Origin: Semisulcospira habei
Taxonomy: Eukaryota; Mollusca; Gastropoda; Semisulcospiridae
DNA length: 64,000 nt
NCBI GenBank assembly: GCA_036245525.1
Contig: BTPG01000004.1
Location: 214,853,057-214,917,056, forward strand
Reading direction: 5' to 3'
Shown here: in pieces, positions 1 to 10,520 of the stretch
Numbering within the stretch: the first letter of the stretch is position 1
How the letters are laid out: each line of letters begins with the position of its first letter
Notes under the pieces: generated by a model
Database searches by the model: none
What the model saw: only the letters and a program-made list of their open reading frames with translations
Told to the model about the DNA's origin: nothing
Position numbers and translations under genes: made by a program

Positions 1-4
1 CGAT

Positions 5-75
5 CCCCCCCCCCCGCCCCCCTCCCTCCTCTTCCCGTCCGGCCCTCCCTCTCTCCCCCTCCCCTCCCCCCTACT
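5..75. repeat. C/T-rich low-complexity tract
   Basis: Almost pure C with scattered T and G; no coding signal. It opens the window, so its true left limit is unknown. Confidence 0.8.
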
Positions 76-216
76 TTCTATAATTCTCCGCACACTCCTG
101 CATCCGCCCACACAAACACAGCCACACTCCTCTCGTTAAACTCTGCCTGATAATTGGTTTGTGATGTCACCCATTGACACAGTCACCACCCTGATGCCGC
201 CGTCCGGTGTCCATCT

Positions 217-282
217 GCAAAAGACATTAATTCTCATGAGCCCCTGCGGTCGCAGGGGCTCATGAGAAGCTATGTCTTTTGC
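217..282. mobile_element. TTAA foldback family A, hairpin core
   Basis: Near-perfect inverted repeat: GCAAAAGACAT on the left pairs with ATGTCTTTTGC on the right, and the middle is CATGAGCCCCTGCG with its complement. This is the family A hairpin. The outer TTAA ends are not clear here. Confidence 0.85.
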
Positions 283-647
283 TGACCGAACGATCGGTTT
301 CAGCTGTGTCTCAAAGGCCGGGGTGTCATGTTGGGTGCATTCGGTGGACGGACTACAATGGCTGCCTCGCCGAGCCCTGCCGTACGTTGGACTGGTTCCA
401 TGCACGGCCAGCTGGCGCACGCTTTCAAAGGGGCGGGGCTTAACCCGCGCGACCTTATGTGGCCAGTAAAAGTCTCGCGCGACCCCTGGGATACAAGGCT
501 GCCAGGAGGGGAGGGGGAGAGGGTTATCCCTAAGGAGGGGAGGGGGAGAGGGCCTTATCCCTAAAATACGGACAAGTAATACAGTTGGCTACTTTTCTCT
601 TCTTTTTTTTTTGCCAGATGTATAACTACTTGAGTGAGACATTTCAA
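283..647. other. No gene seen; short tandem duplication
   Basis: No coding signal recognised. At about 503-564 a G-rich unit (AGGAGGGGAGGGGGAGAGGG followed by TTATCCCTA) occurs twice in tandem. Confidence 0.5.
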
Positions 648-844
648 TCATAGGGGCCCGCTGATAGTAGCTTTGACTAATGCAAATCTACTGGCGGCGC
701 CACCGCGTGCGCGCCACCGCCGCCTACTAAGCTCAAGACAGAATACAGTGTATTTTGTCTTGAGCTTTAGTAACCGTTGGCGCGCACGCGGTGGCGCAGT
801 GGATTTGCATTAGTCAAAGCTACTATCAGCGAGCCCCTATGATT
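648..844. mobile_element. Long palindrome L (foldback element)
   Basis: A 197-bp inverted repeat. The left arm begins ATCATAGGGGC and the right arm ends with its near complement GAGCCCCTATGAT. The inner part is GC-rich (GCGCCACCGCGTGCGCG) and centred on a second perfect hairpin, AAGCTCAAGACA with TGTCTTGAGCTT. No coding content; no second copy seen. Confidence 0.8.
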
Positions 845-857
845 TCAATTGACCTCG

Positions 858-978
858 TTTAATCCCGAAGCACTACAGCAGGAAATGGATCGACCATGGT
901 CGATCCATCGCTTGCCACTACTGGTACATAGTCGTTCTGTGATTTAGGAAACGGGGTTTTGGGGGTCAAAGGGGTTAA
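858..978. mobile_element. TTAA foldback family B, core-deleted copy
   Basis: Has the family B end (CACTACAGCAGGAAATGG) and finishes in GGGGTTAA. The long hairpin is missing: GGATCGACCATGGTCGATCC now joins the two arms directly, as expected if the palindrome centre was deleted. Confidence 0.75.
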
Positions 979-1187
979 CACCTTGATTCACGTCATTTGA
1001 CGACTGCATGAGAGTTTATTCAGGCGACAGTCTACGACCATGACAGTTTGAGGGGTAGTGCTACAACTCAAATGATAGTAAAGACACCTCAGTCATACAG
1101 AGCCCGCACCGGCAAGCTACTGATCACGACGCCATTCTGGCAAACAACTTGCCTCACGGGCATCCACAGTTTTCAACCTTTCCAACA

Positions 1188-1332
1188 TTAACCCCTTCAC
1201 TCCCGAGGAAAATTGAACATCATCCATCTGCAAGAGGCATCGATCCTCATGAGCCCCCGCCATTCGCAGGGGCTCATGAGGATATATGCCTCTTGCGCAG
1301 AGACCATACTTTTTTCTTTTTTTTCTTTTTTC

Positions 1333-1363
<31 letters not shown>

Positions 1364-1459
1364 TTTGGGGGGACGGGTTTGGCGGCTTTTAGCGGGCTTA
1401 GAGTGAACAACGGGATTTCAGAACCAAAACGTGCGTCCAGTAGCAGCAAAAGGGGTTAA
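1188..1459. mobile_element. TTAA foldback family A, complete
   Basis: Bounded by TTAACCCCTTCACTCCCGAG and AAAAGGGGTTAA. The hairpin core lies at about 1230-1298 (AAGAGGCATCGATCCTCATG and complement). A long oligo-T stretch (1309-1365) has grown beside the hairpin. Confidence 0.9.
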
Positions 1460-2068
1460 CAGTACATGTTCAGCGAAACGGCCACTTGAACACTTACTAT
1501 AAAGGAGCGCGACCTACTTTCTTTCTCGACTGTTAACTGAGGGGATCAACCTACTGTCTTTCAGTGACTGATCTGGACTGTAAGTTCACCACGTGCGCGT
1601 CCGTCCGCGATTTCAACAGACCTCGCGGTCTCAGAGACCATTTGCATCGACACCGTTAGTTCAGTCTTGAGCGGTGTTTGGGATCTTGACGGCAGTCATT
1701 TCGCCAGTCACATGAACCCGCTAGGGAGGACGGCGGCATGCGACCCAAAAGAGACCCCGCCCGCGCCGCGCGCGCATCTCGCGTTGACGTCAACTTTGTT
1801 TGACAAGCACGCGCCAGGAGTGGGTGGGGCCTGGGCTGAAACTGACCTGATGTCTGGCGATTAGTTTACAGACAAAGGGCCGACAGGCTAGGCCGGACCA
1901 CGTAACTGAAAGCGCCTTGTAATTTGGCGATCCTGTTAGATTCACGATAGAGCTCCGCTATAGCGTGTATGAGATAACACTCAACAAATTAATGCTGTCG
2001 CCGACGCACGGTGAAAAGCAGCGATAGAAATAGTGCCTGTCCGCTGTTGCTGGCGAGAGGCAGCGACT
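1460..2068. other. No recognised feature
   Basis: Mixed-composition, fairly CpG-rich sequence with no convincing exon and no repeat that I can match elsewhere in the window. Confidence 0.4.
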
Positions 2069-2190
2069 ATGTAGCCTACCAGTTGCAGCACTGAGATGGA
2101 TTGATCATGATAATTTCGGCCGCGCCAAGCTGATCTGGCGCTAACCTTGAAATATCAGTCATGGTCGATCCATCTCCTGCTGCGGGGGTT
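2069..2190. mobile_element. Family B remnant
   Basis: Degraded family B: CTACCAGTTGCAGCA, GATGGATTGATCATGATAAT and GTCGATCCATCTCCTGCTG are recognisable. The hairpin arms are badly mutated. Confidence 0.6.
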
Positions 2191-2311
2191 CATATGAATC
2201 TGTCTCCTACTGCAGTTTCAAGAGGCCGGTTGACAGATTGTCCGATATTGTGCGAAGTATACGGACACTGAGTTTGTCGGGTCGCATGTTATGCTCCCAT
2301 TCCTAAAAGAG

Positions 2312-2398
2312 AGGCGCGGGGGTGGGGGTGGGGGTGTGGGCGTGGGGGTGGGGGTGGGGGTGGGGGGGGGGTGGGGGGGGGGGGGGGTGGGGGGGGAG
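2312..2398. repeat. G-rich low-complexity tract
   Basis: Long runs of G broken by single T bases; could form G-quadruplexes on the + strand. Confidence 0.8.
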
Positions 2399-2544
2399 AC
2401 ATGTCCGAACTTCAACTGCTAGCCACCATAAAGTGATATAACCGGCTGGCCAAGTCCTGCTAGGACATCCCTTTCATAGATCGGTGCCTGACGCCCGGCG
2501 CAAATTTATTCAACACCCCTGAAATCATCCCGGGTCATCCTGGT

Positions 2545-2710
2545 AAGTTCAGGGTTTTACGTCCACGGCACCGGAGTGATAATGGACGGGCCTAGAGGGC
2601 GGGTTAAGGGGGGGGGGAGGGGGGGGCAAGTTCATCTATTGCCTATGGATTACGACCTGAACACCGATTAATTCAGGCGCACAGCAACTGAGCCACTTTG
2701 AATTTACCAG
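2545..2710 (-). mobile_element. tRNA-derived SINE (SINE1), 3' part
   Basis: Matches the distal half of the SINE copies at 6025-6338 and 14768-15086: TTTTACGTCCACGGCACCG, then CCTATGGATTACGACCTGAA, then GCCACTTTGAATTTACCAG. A poly-G stretch interrupts it and the tRNA-like head is missing. Confidence 0.8.
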
Positions 2711-2727
2711 AGTAAACTGACTTCTCA

Positions 2728-2832
2728 GAGAGAGAATCAATGAATCTTTATTTTACAACGGTGAAGATATTAACACAGTCAGAGACTATGGCATTTTTCG
2801 TACCTGCGGTTGCTACAACTACGACTAACTAA
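2728..2832 (-). repeat. Dispersed repeat W (LINE/SINE 3' tail)
   Basis: AATCAATGAATCTTTATTTT followed by ACAACGG. It recurs near 25124, 44944 and 47028. Read on the minus strand it ends in AATAAA and a short repeat, like a retroposon 3' end. Confidence 0.65.
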
Positions 2833-2837
2833 GTACA

Positions 2838-3250
<413 letters not shown>

Positions 3251-3292
3251 GGATAACGCTAAAGCAAAGGCTGCATAATGAATGTAGCACTA

Positions 3293-3505
3293 TTAACCCG
3301 TGACTGCCAATGGACGCACGCTGTGTCTCTAACGCCATTGGCAATTCAGCGTCGAAGATCTCCGATTATGGATACAGAGTGGTCTCAGCTAGAAGCATAG
3401 ATCCTCATGAGCCCCCGCAATTGCGGGGGCTCATGAGGATCTATGCCTCTCGCAGCTGTGTGATGTCACAGTATGTTGTTCAGTTTTATTCTCGTCAATG
3501 GTTAA
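3293..3505. mobile_element. TTAA foldback family A
   Basis: TTAACCCGTGACTGCCAATG on the left and ATGGTTAA on the right. The hairpin core is at 3387-3457, with AGAAGCATAGATCCTCATG and complement. Confidence 0.85.
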
Positions 3506-3668
3506 GATGCCGTTACTTCGTATTTTGCTGATAGGATATTCTTATATATCTCTAACTCTTCTCACACTATTGGGTGAGATTATATAACATTTTGAGTCAC
3601 ATTGGAACACGAAAATGAGAATCGCCACTCCGGCATTTCAAGAACAATCGCAGTTGCCAAGATGTCTG

Positions 3669-3773
3669 TTAATCCTTTGGCGTCAGTGTCCGAGCCTGTA
3701 GCGGTTTTTGTCGCGATGATTCCGGCTACAGGAATCATCGCTACAAAAACCGTGCCGACACACAAAGAGGTAA
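3669..3773. mobile_element. TTAA foldback family C
   Basis: TTAATCCTTTGGCGTCAGTG on the left and ACACACAAAGAGGTAA on the right. The arms GTAGCGGTTTTTGTCGCGAT and complement are typical of family C. Confidence 0.8.
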
Positions 3774-4152
3774 CACTTTACTTGAAGAGTTCATCTGTGC
3801 ATAATCCGCAGCGATGTGTGCGGCTCTCAGTCGCCATCCGGCTAGAAAAACACGGACACGTATGAAAAATGGCATTTTATGTATTGAGTCAGTTTCTAAA
3901 AGCAACAAACAACGAAGAAAAAAAGTATGTAGACATTTTCCATCACTGAAAATATTGCTTGTAATACAAATGCGCTGCCAACATGAAACTGGCATCAATC
4001 TGCCACTCAACCTGCGCGGGAGACGCTAAACGATATGCTGCTTGTTTGATTGGCGGGTGTGATTTGCCTGCAAGCCACGCCCACCTGCGCGCGCTGAGCT
4101 AAGAGATCGCGACAAAGACAACGAAATAGATTTTGCCTGACTGCAAGACTGC

Positions 4153-4159
4153 GGTATAT
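4153..4159 (+). promoter_or_regulatory. TATA-like box (weak candidate)
   Basis: TATATAA lies in a non-repetitive, GC-moderate stretch about 1.4 kb upstream of the Gfi1-type start codon. It could belong to the gene promoter or be chance; no other core-promoter element is clear. Confidence 0.15.
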
Positions 4160-4439
4160 AATTTCATAGGCTCTCTGGGGCCACAGGGGCGAGTGAGATT
4201 CCATGCCTCTTTGTGGTTTTGGATGTCGCGTGTGAACTGATTTATATCTTTGCTGATTTCTCAGGCAGAGGAGGTTGGGGGGTTCAGGCTGTGAACGCGG
4301 ATAAACAGAAAATGTGCGAGGGACAGACAACCTCCCACCTTCTAGTACTGTCAAATCGTCAAAGAATTCACTGACATGCTGAGCGGGCAGGAAACAATCT
4401 CCTCTGTCGGAACCGGGGGACAGAGCTTGATGATTTCTT

Positions 4440-4503
4440 CAAGAGACATAGAGCTCCATGAACTTATGCGTTCGCATGGGTTCATGAAGCCCTATGTCTC
4501 TTG
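4440..4503. mobile_element. Family A hairpin core, diverged
   Basis: CAAGAGACATAGAGCTCCATG pairs with CATGAAGCCCTATGTCTCTTG around a TATGCGTTCGCAT centre. The stem GC box typical of family A is lost. Confidence 0.75.
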
Positions 4504-4504
4504 C

Positions 4505-5543
4505 CGCGTTACTTTAAGCTATACACCCGACCGTCCTTGTGCCGTGTGACAATACTGTCTATAGCCGGCCGATGCTCAATTTGATTCGAGATGCGAACAA
4601 TTGAGAGGCGGGGTGGCGCGTGCGACAGAGAGAGGATTTTTGCCGGAGGCCACGTGACAGAGGTGTCGCCCGCTGGTCTTGCGCTATGCAAGGCCAACGG
4701 CCCTCGTCAGATTCGCTCGATGGGGGATAAAACCGGCGTAAGTCACATCGGTCCGGACTGGAATGGCTGTAGGCTTGCTGAGTGTGTGATTGACACCCCG
4801 TATGCGAGTGTGAGGCAGACAGCTGACTAGCGTGCCAGTCTCAGCTTTCTGTTTGTACGGAGCAACTTTCAATGACGGTGTTGTGTACTGCTCTGAAATG
4901 CTGCACTGGGAAATTCAATCCTAATTGGAACTTGATTTTTTAATTGACACATCTGACTGTGTTTGACATGTGTGTCAGTGTTTACTGACGAGTACACTTG
5001 GACGGTTTTGTTGATGTGACTGCTTTAATAGCAAATTTCTGATTGGAACTTGTGATTTTTTGTTTGGAATGGAAACTTTTTGAAAGGGATACGACCTGCA
5101 TTGAGGGATACAGTCTGTATTATAGACATCAAGTCTTTTGATTGAAACATCGCCTGTGAACGCCTTTTCCCACGGTGGATACACTTTTTTTTCTGTGAAT
5201 TTTGTCAACTGTCTCAACTGATATCAAATTTTGATTGAAAGTTGCTCGTGCCAATTTATTGGTGCGTGTTGACAGGGACATGTTTTACAAGTGACGCTGA
5301 TTTTAATGGGCGTGTTGCTGTTCAACCATGTGCACGTCTCACCATCTTCTGACAACGTGAAATCGGCGGGTGTTCTGTAATCACTGGTGCTATCACACTT
5401 TGTAGCAGACCACAGTGACAGCGACTAGAACGTGTCTGGAACTTACACTTCCGGTAAACACACACTCTAGTGTGGAACTGCAGGTTGTGAAACTATCACC
5501 AGATACTCCTTGACAGAGACAGAGAAGACACCACGTGTGCAGA
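4505..5543 (+). other. Upstream flank / probable 5' UTR of the zinc-finger gene
   Basis: Largely free of recognisable repeats, unlike almost everything else here. 4560-4830 is CpG-rich and 4890-5260 is AT-rich. An in-frame TGA at 5511-5513 precedes the exon 1 start codon, so the coding region does not extend further upstream in this exon. The transcription start cannot be placed from sequence. Confidence 0.4.
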
Positions 5544-5646
5544 ATGCCCCGTTCCTTCATGGTGCCCAAGAACCGCGGCCGGCGCCTGTGGAAGACGTCG
5601 CTGGATGCCGATAATACCACCAGTGCCAGTCTCAACGGCTTTGAAG
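5544..5646 (+). CDS. gfi1: Gfi1/Senseless-family zinc-finger repressor, exon 1 (SNAG domain)
   Basis: First coding exon, 34 codons plus one base. It begins MPRSFMVPKNRGRRLW, which matches the SNAG repressor motif (MPRSFLVKK type) found at the extreme N-terminus of Gfi1 and Snail proteins. In those families SNAG recruits LSD1/CoREST-type corepressors. The start is chosen because SNAG must be N-terminal, an in-frame TGA lies at 5511, and an A sits at -3. The donor is GAAG|GTCAAA, phase 1. Joined to the acceptor at 52100 it forms a Gly codon and reads straight into exon 2 ([13 protein letters not shown]). The exon is too short to stand out in an ORF scan. The donor is not a strong consensus, and an extra small exon inside intron 1 cannot be excluded. 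Confidence 0.88.
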
Positions 5647-5694
5647 GTCAAAACTCTTTCCTTCTTAGCGGGACAGTGGGAGCCGGGGGTGGGG

Positions 5695-5762
5695 AGTAAG
5701 GTGTGTGTGTGGGGGTGAGGGGGGGGGAGGGGGCGAGTGGCGACGGGGCTGGGGGAGAGGGG
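5695..5762. repeat. G-rich tract next to exon 1
   Basis: GTGTGTGTGGGGGTGAGG followed by further G-runs, starting about 50 bp inside intron 1. Possible G-quadruplex former in the nascent RNA. Confidence 0.6.
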
Positions 5763-5784
5763 GCTTGATTGATTAATTCGGGGT

Positions 5785-6011
5785 TTAACCCCTTCCCTGC
5801 CACTGAACGTACATGTTGCTAGTTTCTAAAATCTGTGTTCGCTGAGCGACTGAAAGCCACAACTGTCCCAAAGAACGTGGACACCAAAGTGGTCTCAGCA
5901 AGAGGCATAGATCCCCATGAGCCCCCGCGACTGCGGGGGCTCATGGGGATCTATACCTCTTGCAGTTGGATGGTGACCGTGTTGACATTTTCTCGGCACT
6001 GAGCGGGTTAA
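5785..6011. mobile_element. TTAA foldback family A inserted in a SINE tail
   Basis: TTAACCCCTTCCCTGCCACTG on the left and GAGCGGGTTAA on the right; the hairpin core lies at about 5896-5966. The flanks are TTCGGGGTTTAA and TTAACATCCACGG. Together they rebuild the SINE1 tail seen intact at 6037-6060 (TTCGGGTTTAACGTCCAC). This copy therefore shows the TTAA duplication directly. Confidence 0.92.
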
Positions 6012-6024
6012 CATCCACGGCCCC

Positions 6025-6338
6025 GGTTGGTTAGTTCGGGTTTAACGTCCACAGCACCGAGGTGATCATGGACGGCCCTGCCGGGCGGGTTATGGGGGGA
6101 CAGGGAAATCTATTGCCTATGGAGTACGACCTGAACACTGATCAACTCAGGCGCACTCCAACTGTGCCACTTTGATTTACCAGGACCTTTCAACGGACAT
6201 GCTATAGAACAAATCGGTTTTTTTCCCCTGGATTGTGAGTCCAGCTACCGGGGCCGGGACGGGATTCGAACCCACGACCCGGCGATTCCCTTCGCTCTTC
6301 TGCTCCGACGTTTAACCGCCTGAGCTATTTCGGACTCA
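6025..6338 (-). mobile_element. tRNA-derived SINE1, full length
   Basis: Read on the minus strand it starts TGAGTCCGAAATAGCTCAGG (A-box-like), has GGGTTCGAATCCCGTCCCGG (B-box-like), then a body ending in GTGGACGTTAAACCCGAAC and a (CTAA/CCAA) tail. This is the layout of a Pol III, tRNA-derived SINE. Other copies are at 6339, 14768, 18356, 39530 and 2545. Confidence 0.88.
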
Positions 6339-6611
6339 CGGCCCCGGAGTGACAATAGACGGCCCTAGCGGGCGGGTTACATGCGACAGGGAACAGCTAT
6401 TGCCCGTGGAGTACGACCTCAATATTGATCAATTCAGGCGCACTGCCGCTGCGCCACTTTGATTTGCCAGCACCCGTCCACGGACACGCCATCGAACAAG
6501 CCCGTCTTGTTTTCCCTGGACTGCGGCGACAGGGACTCGAACCCACGACCCGGCCGTTCCCTTCCGCTCTCTTTCGCTCCGACACTCAACCGCCCGAGAT
6601 ACTTCGTACTC
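6339..6611 (-). mobile_element. tRNA-derived SINE1, second copy in tandem
   Basis: Same body and head as the neighbouring copy, directly abutting it and lacking the last bases of the 3' tail. B-box on the minus strand: GGGTTCGAGTCCC. Confidence 0.85.
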
Positions 6612-6697
6612 TGGGGGTGGGGGGGGGGGGCGGTGGGGGAGGGGGGTGGGGGGGGCGGAGCAAGTGGTAGGGGTGGGGGTGGGGGAGGAGGGAGGGA
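6612..6697. repeat. G-rich tract
   Basis: Runs of G with T and A interruptions, adjoining the SINE head. Confidence 0.75.
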
Positions 6698-6897
6698 GCG
6701 TGGAACTACACAGGCATAGTTTAAATTGAAAAAAAAAAAAAACTTTTTTTTTCGCTACGTTTATAAGTTTACCGCGGCTAACTCTCTGTCCCGATGATGA
6801 CAATGACGACAGTAATCTCAGTGCCGCCATTAAGGTTCATTTGTGAGAAAAGCTATATTTTCATGGTTGTACGATGAGAATCCTGCTTTTCTGAAAG

Positions 6898-6901
6898 CGC
6901 G

Positions 6902-6988
<87 letters not shown>

Positions 6989-7035
6989 CACCACCACCAC
7001 CACCAACACACAACAACAACAACAACAACAACAAT
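6898..7035. repeat. (CA)n and (CAA)n microsatellite
   Basis: GCGCGCG followed by about 40 CA repeats, then CAC and CAA triplets. Confidence 0.95.
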
Positions 7036-7139
7036 AACACAAACAAACAAATCCAAAAAACGGACATACTAACTTTTGTTTTAAATAGTTTAATTGCTTT
7101 GCAGACTGCATGACACGTTGCAGACTGCATACAACGGTA

Positions 7140-7507
7140 TTAACTCTTGCAGTTCCCACACGCCACGGGCAAGACATGCATAGAGCGTGATAGTTCAAGG
7201 GTTGTGCCAGAATAGCTTGGCGCCCATATCCGCCAAGCTATTCTGGCACAACCCTTGAACTATCACGCTCGATCTGTTTCCACAAGTGTAATTAGCGAAT
7301 TTCCCCATGAGGGATTAATAAAGTATAATTGCATTGCATTGCATTGTATTGTATTGCATTGTATTGTATTGTATTGTATTGTATTGCATTGCATTGTATT
7401 GTATTGTATTGTATTGTATTGTATTGTATTGTATTGTATTGTAATACTGTCTTTAGGGGGGCAACTTCACAATTTGCGGATTTCGGTCTTGGTGCGGAAT
7501 GAGTTAA
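7140..7507. mobile_element. TTAA foldback family B with (ATTGT)n insert
   Basis: TTAA at 7140 and TTAA at 7504. The hairpin (AGCGTGATAGTTCAAGGG and complement) is at about 7186-7270. A retroposon-like tail (GGGATTAATAAAGTATAATTG) and a pentanucleotide ATTGT/ATTGC array (7327-7443) have been inserted after it. Confidence 0.8.
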
Positions 7508-7562
7508 TTTGGGCGTTGACCACAGCCTAGGTTAAAGAATGGTGGTTTTACGGTATCAGTGC

Positions 7563-7650
7563 ACAGTACATATTTATTTCTTCTGTCACTGTCAAACGAG
7601 ACTGCTGACGCAGTCTCGTTTGACAGAGACAGAAGAAATAAAAATACTGT
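7563..7650. mobile_element. Foldback M
   Basis: Long stem: ACAGTACATATTTATTTCTT on the left, with CTGTCAAACGAGACTGC and its complement at the centre. One copy seen; it may be a MITE or a hairpin-RNA locus. Confidence 0.65.
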
Positions 7651-7776
7651 ACGCTGACATCACATCGTACAAACGTTTATATTCAGTTTTGGGCACCCCA
7701 GGATATGTCACAACGCAGGCGTCTTTGAACCGGCGGACATTATGTAACATACAGAGTTCCCTTTTACAAAGACCTA

Positions 7777-7876
7777 TACTGAAGAGCAAAAGAAATGCGA
7801 CATTTTTTGGAATCATTGGAAACACTACAGTTTAAAAAAAAAAAAAAAGAAAGCCTCATTTCTTTCGCTCGTCAGT
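7777..7876. mobile_element. TA-bounded foldback family I
   Basis: TACTGAAGAGCAAAAGAAAT on the left; the right end carries the complement (ATTTCTTTCGCTCGTCAGT), with A-rich filler between. The TACTG..CAGTA ends suggest Tc1/mariner-type mobility. Other copies at 11481, 13551, 34743, 41390 and 59764. Confidence 0.75.
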
Positions 7877-8129
7877 TCATGTGTCGTCGACCACAAAGGT
7901 TAGGGGAAGTGACGTCACAAACTGGCCGAGCTCCTGGTCCGACGTCATTGCGCTAACTGGTTGTGTTAGACTACAGGAATAAGTCGGTATGTTGTGTGGG
8001 CTCCACAACTCAACTTCAGTGGCGTACCCAGTGTCGTTAGATTGCGTTCGTTGTTTTCTCATCAGTGATAAGGTTAAGCCAGCTTGGAAAAAAATGTCTG
8101 CCAGGGCGCGCGAGGATCAATGCCTCTTG

Positions 8130-8260
8130 CTAACCCCCTGGCTGTCGGTAGCGGTTTTTGTCGCGATGCTTCCTGAAGGAAGGGTTAGGGTTGGTCTCCT
8201 GAAGGAATCATCGCGATAAAAAAAAAAAAAAAAAAAACCGCTACCGACAGCCAAAGGGTT
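8130..8260. mobile_element. TTAA foldback family C with A-run
   Basis: CTGTCGGTAGCGGTTTTTGTC and complement. An A-run and a duplicated CTCCTGAAGGAA lie in the loop. The terminal TTAA is decayed (CTAA, GGTTGG). Confidence 0.75.
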
Positions 8261-8479
8261 GGAAGTACAAACGGTCGTGGACACCACCACCACCACCCCC
8301 CCCCACCCCCCACCACACCTTTAGGAGATGCATGGTGCATTTCATTTGAATAGAAGTGCGCTTGTGGCGTACTCCCAGAGTGGGTCTATCTGGAGAGTAC
8401 TTCTAGAAACTGTAACCCTGTGCACTACCGTTCTCTCTACGGGAAATAAGTTTGGTTTTCACTGCAGTTTCACGTGATT

Positions 8480-8590
8480 TTCATATGAAACTCACGAGCC
8501 AAACAGGGGAGGCTAGCGCTGGCAGAAACAGTACAGATGCCAAGGGGAACTGCTCAGCGCTGAAAAGATAAACGGTTAGATCCCATTGAC
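8480..8590. mobile_element. Family K fragment
   Basis: GGCTAGCGCTGGCAGAA, CCAAGGGGAACTGCTCAGCG and GGTTAGATCCC match the foldback at 30716-30915 in the same order. Confidence 0.65.
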
Positions 8591-8604
8591 ACAATTCACG
8601 GTAC

Positions 8605-8880
8605 TGACGGTTGAAAACTGACCGAAATACTCTTTACAACTTGCAAAATAGAGGAAATTCACTTAGTTAATTTTTTCATTTGCTCCTTGTAAAACTTTGA
8701 CAATGCTTCGCAACAAAATCGGATAAATAAGTGTGATTTGAGGGGTCTCAGAACACAAGCCAGATCAGCAACTAACACAAAGTTTGTCTTAGACGGTAAT
8801 AAATCAGTCTCCATTCATTCCTAAACTACGAGTTGTTTTTAAAACCGTAAAGATTCAAATTGTGCCAGAGCCACATCCAT
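8605..8880. repeat. Dispersed repeat P, copy 1
   Basis: AAAACTGACCGAAATAC, ACTTGCAAAATAG, AAAATCGGATAAATAAGTGTG and GACGGTAATAAATC align in order with 14195-14640. A third, expanded copy surrounds the 45-bp array. Confidence 0.7.
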
Positions 8881-8909
8881 CCAGTCAACACGGATACAAA
8901 GTGGTATCG

Positions 8910-8975
8910 GCAAGAGGCATAGATCCTCATGAGCCCACGCAGTCGCGGGGGCTCATGAGGATCTATGACTCTTGC
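8910..8975. mobile_element. TTAA foldback family A, hairpin core
   Basis: GCAAGAGGCATAGATCCTCA and complement. The flanks (ACACGGATACAAAGTGGT; GTTCACTTCTTCTCGGCAAT) are the usual family A subterminal sequence. The terminal TTAA has mutated to GTTATC. Confidence 0.85.
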
Positions 8976-9015
8976 AGTTGGATCGCGTTCACTTCTTCTC
9001 GGCAATGACGGGGTT

Positions 9016-9610
9016 ATCGAAAGCGAGGTCTGTCCCGGTCACCGCGACCTGCAACATTCTTTCGATGTCATTCTCTGCAATTATTTCTTCCCCTGTTGTC
9101 CCGACGTCATCTTTTGGATTCGTAAATCTGCTGTGACGTCAAACTCAAAATGAAGTCAGTTGTGTCAGGTTAAACCTCGTTTCCGATCTGTGATTCACAA
9201 ATCTTAAAGCGCGCCGAATCTTCTGCCAGTTTGACATGGGAAAACTAACTTTAAACGAGCTCAGACCTCCTATTCCCGCCACTTACACGAAAGGGAGATA
9301 GAAACACGCTTAGAAAAGACAGCTACATCGCAATTTATTAATATTTTGAGTAAATATGTTTTTTTTTTAAATAGACAAACAAACAAGTGGCCTATAAAAT
9401 TCAGTCGCTACTTATTTTGTCAGCGAAGAAGAGATGTGGCAACTGATAAAACATACAAGAAAGAAGCCGCCGCCCCCAACAAAATAATTTGGACATTCGC
9501 AAACTTAAGTTTTGTTCCATTGGAATAAAGGTGGATCGGGGACATGTAGAGGTCAAATTCATGGTATCACTCTATGAATATTCCAAAGCCGGCACGGCGA
9601 CTGTCCCGGC
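9016..9610. other. No recognised feature
   Basis: AT-rich to mixed sequence, no convincing ORF or repeat match. Confidence 0.4.
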
Positions 9611-9654
9611 GCGCAAAGGCCATCGGGCCGACGCGGTCCGATGGCCTTTTGCGC
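9611..9654. mobile_element. Foldback G, short copy
   Basis: GCGCAAAGGCCATCGGGCCG pairs with CGGTCCGATGGCCTTTTGCGC. Related ends occur at 26522-26597 and 63757-63875. Confidence 0.65.
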
Positions 9655-9984
9655 AGTGGGGTGATGCCAGTGAAGAAAACCTGCGCACAGGTAGCAAATG
9701 GGCAAGTGTCACGTTAATTGTCAATTACGTTTGACAGTACAGCTGCGTAAATAATAAACGTTGCATTTCAATTAGTCGGTCAACGCAGCGTTCACGTTGT
9801 TTTATCAATAAACAATTTGCCGTTCCGTTCGGTGCTGTGGCTGTTTCAGGATTGATTGTAATGTGCACTGACATTTAAAAAAAAACTGGCGATAGCAAAA
9901 CACATTGCCCGGCAAAACCAAGCACCATTTTGGAGAAGTTTATTTACTTTTGTTTCACGTCATAACGTCATACCTTCATTTATG

Positions 9985-10240
<256 letters not shown>

Positions 10241-10369
10241 ACACAAAAAGATCAGTTGAAACTTTGTGTTCTTGTTTGTTGTCTATTTTTTTTAAATGTT
10301 GTAAGCAGAAATATTAATACATTGTGTTGTGTCTGTCTTTTCTAAGTGTGTTTCTTTCTCCGTTAGGTT

Positions 10370-10455
10370 CTTTTTTTTTTCTTCTTTTTTTTTTCATTTT
10401 ACATGCCATCTTTTTGGTCTCGATTTCTTTTCTTTTCTTTTTTTTTTTCTTTTTT

Positions 10456-10488
<33 letters not shown>

Positions 10489-10520
10489 AGGGTGTGTGTG
10501 TGTGTGTGTGTGTGTGTGGG
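10370..10520. repeat. Oligo-T, poly-G and (TG)n cluster
   Basis: T-rich stretch, then a pure G run of about 20, then (TG)n. No gene. Confidence 0.9.

Noticed and set aside
6240..6338. A tRNA gene on the minus strand (TAGCTCAGGCGG ... GGTTCGAATCC)
   Set aside because: It is the head of a repeated SINE, present in several copies with the same body.
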